From contig CAIJYD010000073.1 in the NCBI GenBank assembly GCA_903824785.1, positions 16,433 to 80,432 on the forward strand: a stretch of DNA of 64,000 nucleotides, in the 5' to 3' direction. The translations under genes and the position numbers were made by a program. Of the stretch, positions 7,919 through 16,080 are shown in pieces; the stretch's first letter is position 1; each line of letters starts with the position of its first letter. Under the pieces are notes generated by a model. The model saw only the letters and a program-made list of their open reading frames with translations, ran no database searches and was not told the DNA's origin. This stretch comes from an uncultured Bacteroidota bacterium. GTDB taxonomy: Bacteria > Bacteroidota > Bacteroidia > Bacteroidales > VadinHA17.

Positions 7919-9028
7919 ATGAAAAATACTCCTTTTACTAAATTTCATCAGGTGGCTGGTGCCAGGATGGTTCCTTTTGCCGGGTATAATATGCCTGTAG
8001 AGTTTTCAGGAATCAACGATGAACATATTACCGTGAGGGAACGGGCAGGTGTTTTCGATGTTTCTCATATGGGTGAGTTTAATGTAACAGGCCCGGCTTC
8101 GCTCGGATTTCTGCAATACATTACTTCAAATGATGTGTCAGCCCTGGTTGACAGAAAGATTCAGTATTCCTGTTTCCCGAACGGAAAAGGAGGCATTGTT
8201 GACGATCTTCTGGTTTACAGATATAATAAGGAAAAGTACCTCCTGATTGTAAATGCCGCTAATATTGATAAAGACTGGAACTGGTGTGTTAAGAATGCGG
8301 CAAAATTCGGAGTGGTGCCAGGTAAAGATCTGATCAATGCATCAGATGGTATTGCTCAGCTTGCTGTACAGGGGCCGCTGGCTCTGAAGGCTATGCAAAA
8401 GCTCACAACCACTCCTGTTGAGAATATGGAATATTATACTTTCAAAATTCTCGAATTTGCCGGGATCAGCAATGTTATATTCTCAACAACAGGTTATACC
8501 GGGGCCGGAGGTTGCGAAATATATGTCAATAATGAAGACGGCCCAAAGCTTTGGAATGCAGTCTTTGAAGCCGGCAAGGAGTTTGATATCAAGCCTATAG
8601 GACTTGGGGCGAGAGATACACTGCGTCTTGAAATGGGCTTCTGTCTTTACGGGAACGATATCAATGATGAAACATCTCCCATTGAAGCCGGACTCGGTTG
8701 GATTACGAAATTTGCCGATGGTAAGGATTTCATAGATAAAGATTTATTGCTGAAACAGAAAGAGATGGGAGTTGAAAGGCGGCTGAAAGGTTTTGTAATG
8801 ATCGACAGAGGAATTCCGCGGCAGCATTATGAGGTTGTTAATGACAAAGGAGAAGTCATAGGAGAGGTAACTTCAGGCACAATGTCACCTATGTTGAAAC
8901 AGGGCATTGGCCTGGCCTATCTAAGTAAAGATTACTGGAATGCTGATACTGAAATATTTATCAGAATCAGAAACAAAGATCTTATGGCAAAAGTTGTTAA
9001 CCTGCCAATCTATAATAAACCATTATAA
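7919..9028 (+). CDS. gcvT: Glycine cleavage system T protein (aminomethyltransferase)
   Basis: Catalyses the tetrahydrofolate-dependent release of ammonia from the aminomethyl group carried on the H protein, forming 5,10-methylene-THF in the cytoplasm. The 369-residue length is standard. Typical segments are [16 protein letters not shown] near the N-terminus, [14 protein letters not shown], the folate-binding region [14 protein letters not shown] and [18 protein letters not shown], and the late [19 protein letters not shown]. The other glycine-cleavage genes are not adjacent. Location upstream of serC/serA fits one-carbon and serine metabolism. No glycine riboswitch was recognised in the 95 bases upstream. 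Confidence 0.97.
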   Translation: MKNTPFTKFHQVAGARMVPFAGYNMPVEFSGINDEHITVRERAGVFDVSHMGEFNVTGPASLGFLQYITSNDVSALVDRKIQYSCFPNGKGGIVDDLLVYRYNKEKYLLIVNAANIDKDWNWCVKNAAKFGVVPGKDLINASDGIAQLAVQGPLALKAMQKLTTTPVENMEYYTFKILEFAGISNVIFSTTGYTGAGGCEIYVNNEDGPKLWNAVFEAGKEFDIKPIGLGARDTLRLEMGFCLYGNDINDETSPIEAGLGWITKFADGKDFIDKDLLLKQKEMGVERRLKGFVMIDRGIPRQHYEVVNDKGEVIGEVTSGTMSPMLKQGIGLAYLSKDYWNADTEIFIRIRNKDLMAKVVNLPIYNKPL

Positions 9029-9139
9029 TAAGCCGGTTTCATTCTGTGAAAACTCTTATTACATTATCATAAAAAAGTGGCACTTCCGCTTTTGAACCAA
9101 TAATTTTGAGGATAAAAAGTTATGGAGAAATAAACTGTT

Positions 9140-9862
9140 ATGGCGAAAAGAAAACTTGAGACATGCTTTTCCCCTGCTCTGTATCAGTCTGAGGAGCAGA
9201 GTAATTCAATCGTGATCATCATAGATATCCTCCGGGCTTCTTCAGCCATCTGTACTGCATTTGCCAATGGTGTTTCTGCAATTATTCCGGTTGGAGAAAT
9301 CTCAGAAGCAAAAGAGTACAAAGCACGAGGTTTTCTTGTTGCTGCAGAACGCGACGGGTTTGTTCTGGATTTTGCAGATTTTGGAAACTCTCCCTTTAAT
9401 TTTACTAAAGATAAGGTTGAGGGGAAAATTATAGTTTACAGTACCACAAACGGAACAGGTATAATAAATCTGGCTTCATCGGCCTATAAAGTTGCAATCG
9501 GATCATTTCTTAATATAGGAGCCCTAGCAAAATGGATATTAAGTCAGGATAGGGATGTCCTTTTGTTTTGCGCCGGTTGGAAAAATAAATTCAATATTGA
9601 AGATACAGTCTGTGCCGGAGCAATTGCCGAAAGACTTATGGAAAGTAATTTGTATTCAACTATATGTGATTCTACACTTGCTGCCATTGATCTATGGTCT
9701 ATAGCAAATCCAGATCTAAGAGGCTATATCGAAAAGGCTGCCCAGCGAAATCGGTTAAGAGAGAAAAAGCTTGATGACTGTATCGATTTTTGTCTTACAT
9801 CAGAATTCACTGAAAAAGTTCCTGTAATAAAAAATGGTATTCTTGTTGATAATTTGTTATAA
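9140..9862 (+). CDS. comB: 2-phosphosulfolactate phosphatase family protein
   Basis: Belongs to the ComB family, named for the Mg-dependent phosphatase that converts 2-phospho-3-sulfolactate to 3-sulfolactate in coenzyme M synthesis. The 240-residue protein shows family motifs IIIDILRASSAICTAF, FGNSPFNF, VYSTTNGTGII and LLFCAGWKNKFNIEDTVCAGA. Bacteroidota do not make coenzyme M, so the physiological substrate here is probably a related phosphate ester, perhaps in sulfolactate or capnine-type sulfonolipid metabolism; that is inference. Its 3' neighbour is serC, 106 bases away with its own promoter-like box. Confidence 0.88.
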   Translation: MAKRKLETCFSPALYQSEEQSNSIVIIIDILRASSAICTAFANGVSAIIPVGEISEAKEYKARGFLVAAERDGFVLDFADFGNSPFNFTKDKVEGKIIVYSTTNGTGIINLASSAYKVAIGSFLNIGALAKWILSQDRDVLLFCAGWKNKFNIEDTVCAGAIAERLMESNLYSTICDSTLAAIDLWSIANPDLRGYIEKAAQRNRLREKKLDDCIDFCLTSEFTEKVPVIKNGILVDNLL

Positions 9863-9911
9863 ATTGAATATTTTAGTGTTAATTATTTAACAACAGAGTC
9901 AATTATTTTTA

Positions 9912-9919
9912 TATTTTTG
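9912..9919 (+). promoter_or_regulatory. Bacteroidota -7 box upstream of serC
   Basis: TATTTTTG matches the TAnnTTTG -7 consensus 49 bases before the serC ATG. No good -33 TTTG is seen at the usual spacing, so the call rests on the -7 box and position. Confidence 0.45.
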
Positions 9920-9967
9920 CAGTAGAGCAATGTAGAATTACCTAATAATAACTTAAATATTTTCATT

Positions 9968-11038
9968 ATGAAAAAACACAATTTTTATGCAGGGCCTTCC
10001 ATTCTTCCTCAATATACTATTGATAAGTCTATTGAAGGAATAAAAGATTTTGCGGGTTCAGGGTTATCAATTCTGGAGATCTCTCATCGTAGCAAAGAGT
10101 TTATTGCTTGCATGAATGATACCATAGCCCTTTTTAAAGAACTGCTTGAAATACCTGCCGGTTATCAGGTTCTTCTCCTTGGCGGCGGAGCCAGTCTCCA
10201 GTTCGCAATGGTTCCTATGAACATGATGAATAAAAAAGCAGCCTATCTGAATACAGGAGAATGGGCAAGCAAAGCACTCAAAGAGGCAAAATTATTTGGA
10301 GAGGTTGTTGAGGTAGCATCATCCAAAGAAAAATTATTTAATTATATCCCAAAGAATTATACTATTCCTTCCGACGCAGAATATTTCCACATAACTACCA
10401 ATAACACAATTTACGGAACTGAATTAAAGAGTGATCCTGATGTTAATATTCCGCTTGTTGCTGATATGTCGTCAGATATTTTCAGCAGGCCAATAGATAT
10501 TTCGAAATATTCAATCATATATGGTGGCGCTCAGAAGAATCTGGCTCCGGCCGGAGTTGCTTTCGTTATTGTAAAAGAGGATGTTCTTGGAAAAGTAACA
10601 CGCCCTATTCCTTCAATGCTCGATTACAGAGTGCATATAAAAGCCGAATCGATGTTCAATACCCCTCCCGTATTTTCTGTTTTTGCAGCACAGCAGACAC
10701 TTACATGGCTCAAACAGCTCGGTGGTGTAAAAGCTATACAGAAAAAGAATATTGAAAAAGCAAAAATCCTCTATGATGAGATTGACAGAAACAGGCTGTT
10801 TGTACCTACAATAGCTGATCCGGAAGACAGGTCGCTGATGAATATCTGTTTTGTAATGACCGAGCAGTATAAGGAACTTGAAAAACCATTTGGTGAGTTT
10901 GCAAAATCAAAAGGGTTGATTGGCATCGAAGGACATCGGTCGGTAGGCGGATTCCGTGCTTCTACATATAATGCTCTTCCAACAGAGAGCGTGGAAGCCC
11001 TTGTTGCTGCAATGAAAGAATTTGAATTAAAGAATTAA
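9968..11038 (+). CDS. serC: Phosphoserine aminotransferase
   Basis: Pyridoxal-phosphate enzyme that transaminates 3-phosphohydroxypyruvate with glutamate to phosphoserine, step two of serine synthesis. It is 356 residues long, usual for the family. The N-terminus [12 protein letters not shown], the PLP-phosphate region [16 protein letters not shown], and the lysine in [15 protein letters not shown] (Schiff-base lysine) are all present, as is the C-terminal [18 protein letters not shown]. It is followed after 14 bases by a serA-type dehydrogenase gene, which makes the substrate, so the two form an operon. Confidence 0.97.
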   Translation: MKKHNFYAGPSILPQYTIDKSIEGIKDFAGSGLSILEISHRSKEFIACMNDTIALFKELLEIPAGYQVLLLGGGASLQFAMVPMNMMNKKAAYLNTGEWASKALKEAKLFGEVVEVASSKEKLFNYIPKNYTIPSDAEYFHITTNNTIYGTELKSDPDVNIPLVADMSSDIFSRPIDISKYSIIYGGAQKNLAPAGVAFVIVKEDVLGKVTRPIPSMLDYRVHIKAESMFNTPPVFSVFAAQQTLTWLKQLGGVKAIQKKNIEKAKILYDEIDRNRLFVPTIADPEDRSLMNICFVMTEQYKELEKPFGEFAKSKGLIGIEGHRSVGGFRASTYNALPTESVEALVAAMKEFELKN

Positions 11039-11052
11039 TTATATCCGGTAAT

Positions 11053-11973
11053 ATGAAAATACTTGTTGCTACAGATAAAGCTTTTGCCCCGGTTGCTGTT
11101 GCGGAGATCCGTAAAGTAACAGAGGCTGCAGGTTATGAACTTGCTTTACTTGAGAATTATAAGAGTGTCCAGGAACTGCTTACGGCAGTTTCTGATGCTG
11201 ATGGCATGATAGTCAGAAGTGATCTGGTAACTTCTGAAGTCCTCGATGCTGCTAAAAAGCTGAAGATAGTTGTAAGGGCAGGAGCCGGTTATGATAACCT
11301 TGACCTGGCTGCATGTACTGCTCATAACGTGGTGGCTATGAATACTCCCGGGCAGAACTCAAATGCAGTTGCGGAACTGGCTTTCGAGATGATGCTTTTT
11401 CAGGCTCGCAGTGGGTTTAGCGGCAAATCGGGCAGTGAGCTCAGAGGCAAAACCATTGGAATACATGCATTTGGGAATGTAGGAAAATATGTTGCAGAAA
11501 TAGCCAAAGGATTCGGAATGGATGTTTATGCTTTCGATCCCTTTGTTGCTGAAGCAGATATTGCGAAATGCGGTGTTAAAGCATGTAAAAATGTTGAAGA
11601 ATTATATTCGACCTGCCAGTATATTTCCCTGCATATGCCAGCTAACGATAAAACGAAAAAATCTATCGGGTATGATCTTTTGAATAAGATGCCGAAAGAT
11701 GCAGTTATTGTCAATACGGCCAGAAAAGAGGTGATAGATGAGGAAGGCCTTCTGAAGATTTTTGTTGATCGTCCCGACTTTAAGTATCTATCTGATGTAG
11801 AACCTGACAGCAAAGCCATTTTTGAGGAGAAGTATAAGGGAAGATTTATTTTTACTGCTAAAAAAATGGGAGCACAGACCGAAGAGGCAAATATAAATGC
11901 CGGGGCTGCCGCTGCAAGACAGATTGTTGGATATTTCACTACCGGAAGCGAAAAGTTTAAAGTTAATAAATAG
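11053..11973 (+). CDS. serA: D-3-phosphoglycerate dehydrogenase, short form
   Basis: NAD-dependent oxidation of 3-phosphoglycerate to 3-phosphohydroxypyruvate, feeding serC just upstream. At 306 residues it is the short type without ACT or ASB regulatory domains, so allosteric control by serine is not expected through those domains. Motifs: VVRAGAGYDNLDLAAC, TPGQNSNAVAELAFEMML, cofactor loop GIHAFGNVGKYVAEIA, and VNTARKEVIDEEGLL. An oddity is the C-terminal catalytic region: where most relatives have Pro-His-x-Gly, this protein reads FTAKKMGAQTEEAN, with lysine in place of the catalytic histidine. I believe this variant recurs in Bacteroidota, but that is recollection. The serC context supports the assignment. 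Confidence 0.88.
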   Translation: MKILVATDKAFAPVAVAEIRKVTEAAGYELALLENYKSVQELLTAVSDADGMIVRSDLVTSEVLDAAKKLKIVVRAGAGYDNLDLAACTAHNVVAMNTPGQNSNAVAELAFEMMLFQARSGFSGKSGSELRGKTIGIHAFGNVGKYVAEIAKGFGMDVYAFDPFVAEADIAKCGVKACKNVEELYSTCQYISLHMPANDKTKKSIGYDLLNKMPKDAVIVNTARKEVIDEEGLLKIFVDRPDFKYLSDVEPDSKAIFEEKYKGRFIFTAKKMGAQTEEANINAGAAAARQIVGYFTTGSEKFKVNK

Positions 11974-11993
11974 TACTTACTTAATCGGAAAAG

Positions 11994-13250
11994 ATGGCAG
12001 TTGTTAAACCTTTCAGGGGGTTAAGGCCCCCTTGTGCTATTGCAAAAGATCTGGCATGTCTGCCATATGATGTGATGAACACTGCTGAAGCCCTTAAAAT
12101 GGCAAAGGGAAAAGAGTGTTCACTGCTTCATGTAACACGGTCAGAAATTGATCTTCCCGCTGATACGGATACTCATTCAGAAGAGGTCTATAACAAGTCG
12201 GTTGAGAACTTCAGTAAATGGCAAAAAAACGGGTGGCTGGTAAAAGATAAGAAGCCAGGTTTTTATATTTATGCACAGACAATGAAGGGACGGACCCAGT
12301 ATGGAATTGCCGGATGCGCTTCAGTTGATGATTATCTTAATGGTGTTATTAAAAAACATGAACTTACCCGGCCTGATAAAGAGCATGACCGTATGATTCA
12401 TGTTCGGGTTAATAACGCAAATATTGAACCGGTATTTTTCACATATCAGGCTGTTAAAGAGATAGATGATATAGTTAATGAAATTGTAGATAATGAGAAT
12501 CCAGAATATGATTTTATTTCTGAAGATGGTTTTGGTCATCATTTCTGGATTGTAAAAAACGGTGAAACAAACAAGCAGATTGAAAAACTCTTTGCTGAAA
12601 AGGTTCCTTATACCTATGTTGCCGACGGCCATCACCGTACGGCTGCAGCAGCTCTGGTTGGAAAAGAAAAGAGGGATAATAACCCTTCTCATGACGGCAC
12701 AGAAGAGTACAACTTCTTTCTTGCTGTCCATTTTCCGGATAATCAGCTCAGGATTATCGATTATAACCGTACAATAAAAGATCTTAACGGACTCACCCCG
12801 CAGCAGCTTCTTGCCAGGCTTGAAAATGGTTTTCATATTGAAGAAAAGGGGACAAGGACATACAAACCAAAAAAGCTTCATAACTTTTCAATGTACCTCG
12901 AAGGTTTATGGTACAGCCTTACAGCTAAAGAAGGTACTTACAACGATAATGACCCTATTGGCGTTCTTGATGTTACAATCCTTACAAATCAGATACTGAG
13001 CCCAATACTCGATATTCAGGATCTGCGGCGATCGAAACGGATTGATTTTATCGGAGGAATCCGCGGCCTTGGCGAACTTAAAAAGAGGGTTGATAAAGGC
13101 GATATGAAAATTGCGTTTGCACTATATCCTGTTTCAATGGAACAGCTTATTACTATTGCCGATTCAGGTAATATAATGCCTCCGAAGACAACATGGTTCG
13201 AACCAAAGCTGCGAAGCGGTTTGGTTATTCACCTTTTATCAGATGACTGA
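11994..13250 (+). CDS. DUF1015 family protein
   Basis: Conserved protein of 418 residues of unknown biochemical function that commonly sits beside serC/serA in Bacteroidota. Recognisable segments are the N-terminus VVKPFRGLRPP with PYDVMNTAEA, KKHELTRPDKEHDRMIHV, and the conserved histidine motif YVADGHHRTAAAAL, which resembles a nuclease or ParB-like active centre but has no proven activity here. It starts 20 bases after serA and overlaps the next gene by 8 bases, so it is part of a four-gene operon. A role in serine or amino-acid metabolism is a guess from context. Confidence 0.9.
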   Translation: MAVVKPFRGLRPPCAIAKDLACLPYDVMNTAEALKMAKGKECSLLHVTRSEIDLPADTDTHSEEVYNKSVENFSKWQKNGWLVKDKKPGFYIYAQTMKGRTQYGIAGCASVDDYLNGVIKKHELTRPDKEHDRMIHVRVNNANIEPVFFTYQAVKEIDDIVNEIVDNENPEYDFISEDGFGHHFWIVKNGETNKQIEKLFAEKVPYTYVADGHHRTAAAALVGKEKRDNNPSHDGTEEYNFFLAVHFPDNQLRIIDYNRTIKDLNGLTPQQLLARLENGFHIEEKGTRTYKPKKLHNFSMYLEGLWYSLTAKEGTYNDNDPIGVLDVTILTNQILSPILDIQDLRRSKRIDFIGGIRGLGELKKRVDKGDMKIAFALYPVSMEQLITIADSGNIMPPKTTWFEPKLRSGLVIHLLSDD

Positions 13251-13908
13251 TATTGAAGAAAACTTAAGCTTTTTAAAAAAGAATATCCCTGAATCTGTCA
13301 GGCTGGTTGCCGTTTCAAAAACGCGACCAGCCGGAGATATTCTGGATGCTTATAATTTCGGGCAGAGAGAATTCGGGGAAAACAGGGTGCAGGAACTGCT
13401 TAATAAAAAAGATCTGCTCCCAAATGATATTATCTGGCACCTGATCGGACATCTCCAGAGTAATAAAGTTAAATATATTGTGCCATTTATAGGTATGGTG
13501 CAATCTGTCGATTCCTTTAAACTGCTGGCAACCATTAATTCAGAAGCTTCTAAAATACCCAGAGTGGTTGATTGCCTGCTTCAGATACATATTGCTCAGG
13601 AAGAGACTAAATTCGGATTCAGCATGGAAGAGTTGTGTGAAATGGTTGAATCGGAACTTTATAAAAATATGAGACATGCAGAAATATGCGGTGTTATGGG
13701 AATGGCAACTTTTACTTCTGATCTGGATCAGGTTAGCAAGGAATTCAGCTATCTCAAAGAGTGTTTTAATACTCTTAAATCCAGATATTTTTCAGATAAT
13801 TCCAGGTTTAAGGAGATCTCAATGGGTATGTCCGGCGATTATGATATTGCAATAAAGAAGGGAAGTACAATGGTCAGAATAGGAAGCAATATTTTCGGAA
13901 AGAGATAA
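13243..13908 (+). CDS. yggS: YggS/PROSC family PLP-binding protein
   Basis: Single-domain alanine-racemase-fold protein that binds pyridoxal phosphate and maintains its homeostasis (YggS, YlmE, PLPBP). Length 221 residues is typical. Motifs include the PLP-lysine region VRLVAVSKTRP, FGENRVQELLNK, IIWHLIGHLQSNKVKYI and the C-terminal ISMGMSGDYDIAIKKGSTMVR. It begins 8 bases inside the DUF1015 gene, indicating translational coupling. Presence beside the PLP enzyme SerC is biologically sensible. Confidence 0.95.
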   Translation: MTDIEENLSFLKKNIPESVRLVAVSKTRPAGDILDAYNFGQREFGENRVQELLNKKDLLPNDIIWHLIGHLQSNKVKYIVPFIGMVQSVDSFKLLATINSEASKIPRVVDCLLQIHIAQEETKFGFSMEELCEMVESELYKNMRHAEICGVMGMATFTSDLDQVSKEFSYLKECFNTLKSRYFSDNSRFKEISMGMSGDYDIAIKKGSTMVRIGSNIFGKR

Positions 13909-14018
13909 AAATCGATAATAAACAGTATTAGAAAGCCTTCCTTTTAAGATTATTCAGTTATCTGGCATTGATAATAAATAGATAGCTTTGTTTTAAAGAA
14001 TGCCTTTCGAAGAGGATT

Positions 14019-14540
14019 TTATTTTTTTAGTATTGATAATAATTCCATTGTAAGTTCTCTTTTCTCATTGGCATGGAATCCCGGTTTTTCATTAATTATT
14101 CCTATTATTTCATCTTTTTTCTCCCTCGTTAGATTATTACTTGTCTCCTCAATAACAGTAAGGCATTCTATTGCTGTTATATAATCTCCTTTCAGAAATA
14201 CTTCTGCAAGATCGGCAGCGTAAAGAGAATAGTCGAGGCCAGATTGCCAGCACGAAGAAACTAACATGCTGATTGTGTCTGGATTCCATTGTTTTCTGAT
14301 CTCATTTATTACCTCCGGAGCTGCAGAGGGATTCTTCAGATCATTCATAAAGACCTCAATGGCTTTTCTTACAGGAAGCTCTTCTGTTTTATCATAAAAT
14401 GAAGTAAGAAGGCCAATAGCGCCTTCAAAAGGCTGCTCTTCCCTGAGTAATTCTATCGCCGGTACTAAAGCTTCATTATTGCCCTTCTTAAGTAATGAAG
14501 CGAGTTCTTTGAGCCTGTTTTCAGTTACAGTCATATTCAA
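14019..14540 (-). CDS. Conserved alpha-helical protein of unknown function
   Basis: A 173-residue cytoplasmic protein without signal peptide or membrane segment. It reads as a series of paired amphipathic helices (ELASLLKKGNNEALVPAIEL, AIGLLTSFYDKTEELPVRKA, LYAADLAEVFLKGDYITAIE), which suggests HEAT- or ARM-like repeats that bind protein partners. No catalytic motif is seen. It is convergent with yggS (110 bases) and divergent from the lipoprotein gene at 14653. Coding character is supported by consistent codon use and lack of a better frame, but I do not recognise the family. Confidence 0.7.
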   Translation of the reverse strand: MNMTVTENRLKELASLLKKGNNEALVPAIELLREEQPFEGAIGLLTSFYDKTEELPVRKAIEVFMNDLKNPSAAPEVINEIRKQWNPDTISMLVSSCWQSGLDYSLYAADLAEVFLKGDYITAIECLTVIEETSNNLTREKKDEIIGIINEKPGFHANEKRELTMELLSILKK

Positions 14541-14652
14541 TTTATTTGAAACAAAGTTAGAAATACATCAATTACATAAAGCTGTTTTTGAAAAATAAAA
14601 ATTTTATACTAATTTAGTCCGGAATTAAGTTTGAAACTTAAATATTTAAATC

Positions 14653-15573
14653 ATGAATAAAAAGTATGGAGTAAGTCAAGTAATTCTGGTGGTCGTTTTT
14701 CTGTTAAGCACTATTCTTATCGGCTGTGGGTCTGGTGGTACAAAAGAAACCAAAGAAGTTGTACCTGTAAATGTTCCTAAAGATAATACGGCTGTTTATG
14801 ATGATATAAAGCAGGCAGAAAAAATATTTAATGCTCTTCCTTCTCCGCTTGAATCAGCTATGCTTATCAAGTCAGCCGGTGCCAGGTTTGACGATGCGTT
14901 ACTGAATCCGGTCGGGAATGTAAATAATTATGTTACAAATAAGAACATGGCTCTCAATCTTGGGATCTATACCTGCGACTTAAGCTTTGCCAGCTTATAT
15001 GAACAGACACAGCTTATTATTGATTATATGAATGCCGCCAAGAAAATGGCCGACGGACTAGGTATTCTTAAAGCAATTGAGCAATCAACCATTGACCGTC
15101 TTGAGGAGAATATCAATAACACTGAGGTTATTATGGAGATCGTCAGTGAGACTTTTATGAACTCAAACTCATACCTCGAAGATAATGGCCAGCCTGCAAT
15201 AGCAGCTATGGTACTTGTAGGAGGGTGGTTTGAAGGTTTGTACATCTCGACTCAGCTTGTTGATATGAAAGATTTTAATGGGAATAAACTTGTTGGCAGA
15301 ATAATTGATCAGAAACTATCTATTGGAATTTTGCTCAGTCTTCTTGAAAGCAGCAAAGGTAATCCTTCAGTCGATGAGCTGATGGTTCAGGTTAATAAAC
15401 TGAAAGTAGTTTTCGACAAAATTTCAATCACAACATCACCAATCAGACCGGAGTTTGACAAAACCTCAAATACAACAATCCTCAAGTCAGAAGTTAAGAC
15501 TGATATGACACCTGCAGTTTTTCAGGAACTGGCCACAACAGTCGCAGAGATTAGAAATACATTCGTAAAATAA
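14653..15573 (+). CDS. Lipoprotein of unknown function
   Basis: A 306-residue predicted lipoprotein: the signal segment ends in TILIGCGSGG with the acylated cysteine at residue 25. The mature part is mostly helical, with repeated Asn/Asp-rich helices (YVTNKNMALNLGIYTCDLSF, IIDYMNAAKKMADGLGILKA), and no enzymatic motif. It probably faces the periplasm or the cell surface. A second exported protein gene follows after 8 bases, so the two likely act together. I do not recognise the family. Confidence 0.75.
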   Translation: MNKKYGVSQVILVVVFLLSTILIGCGSGGTKETKEVVPVNVPKDNTAVYDDIKQAEKIFNALPSPLESAMLIKSAGARFDDALLNPVGNVNNYVTNKNMALNLGIYTCDLSFASLYEQTQLIIDYMNAAKKMADGLGILKAIEQSTIDRLEENINNTEVIMEIVSETFMNSNSYLEDNGQPAIAAMVLVGGWFEGLYISTQLVDMKDFNGNKLVGRIIDQKLSIGILLSLLESSKGNPSVDELMVQVNKLKVVFDKISITTSPIRPEFDKTSNTTILKSEVKTDMTPAVFQELATTVAEIRNTFVK

Positions 15574-15581
15574 AATTAGCT

Positions 15582-16025
15582 ATGAGAATATTTAAAATAA
15601 TTCCGATCCTTGTTTTGTTACTTCTGGCAACTTCTGTTAATGCCGGTGCTCAATGCAAGGCATTCGCCAAAAAGGTTTGCTTGCCTGAATTAGGAGTATA
15701 TACTCACGATGGAAACTACCATGCTGCCGTTCTTGTTGAAGGAGAAGAGGCGGAATTGTATAAAACATTTTATTCCGATATGGATTACAGAGTCGCAATT
15801 TGCGGTGAAGATAAACTTCCGAAAGTTGAGTTTAAGATTCTCGATTCAAATAAAAATGTGCTCTATTCAAATAAGGATGCAAATTATGCCCGGACATGGG
15901 ATTTCAAACTTCAATCAAGTCAGCAGCTGAAACTGGTTATAAAAGTTTCTTCGTTAAGTCAGCCTGGCGATACCCCTTCCAGCGGCTGTGTTTCAATAAT
16001 GTTCGGATTCAAGATGAAAAAATAG
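15582..16025 (+). CDS. Exported protein of unknown function
   Basis: A 147-residue protein with a clear Sec signal peptide (about residues 1-22, ending VNAGAQ). The mature part is predicted beta-rich: LGVYTHDGNYHAAVLVEGEE, VEFKILDSNKNVLYSNKD, and a C-terminal VSIMFGFKMKK strand, suggesting a small beta-sandwich. Three or four cysteines (CKAFAKKVC, AICGED, SGCVS) could form periplasmic disulfides. It is 8 bases after the lipoprotein gene at 14653 and ends just before a hairpin terminator, so it is the last gene of a two-gene unit. Confidence 0.75.
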   Translation: MRIFKIIPILVLLLLATSVNAGAQCKAFAKKVCLPELGVYTHDGNYHAAVLVEGEEAELYKTFYSDMDYRVAICGEDKLPKVEFKILDSNKNVLYSNKDANYARTWDFKLQSSQQLKLVIKVSSLSQPGDTPSSGCVSIMFGFKMKK

Positions 16026-16050
16026 AACTCTGAAGTTCTGATACTTATGA

Positions 16051-16080
16051 GGGGACCTGTTTCGGCATGTCCCTTTTTTT
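16051..16080. terminator. Terminator between convergent genes
   Basis: GGGACCTG and CATGTCCC pair with one mismatch around the loop TTTCGG and are followed by seven T residues on the plus strand. It ends the 14653-16025 unit and overlaps the uvrA stop region on the other strand. Confidence 0.7.

Noticed and set aside
12321..12881. A 186-codon antisense frame inside the DUF1015 gene
   Set aside because: The sense protein has clear family motifs; the antisense product is low-complexity (Ile/Phe/Asn-rich) and has no recognisable motif.
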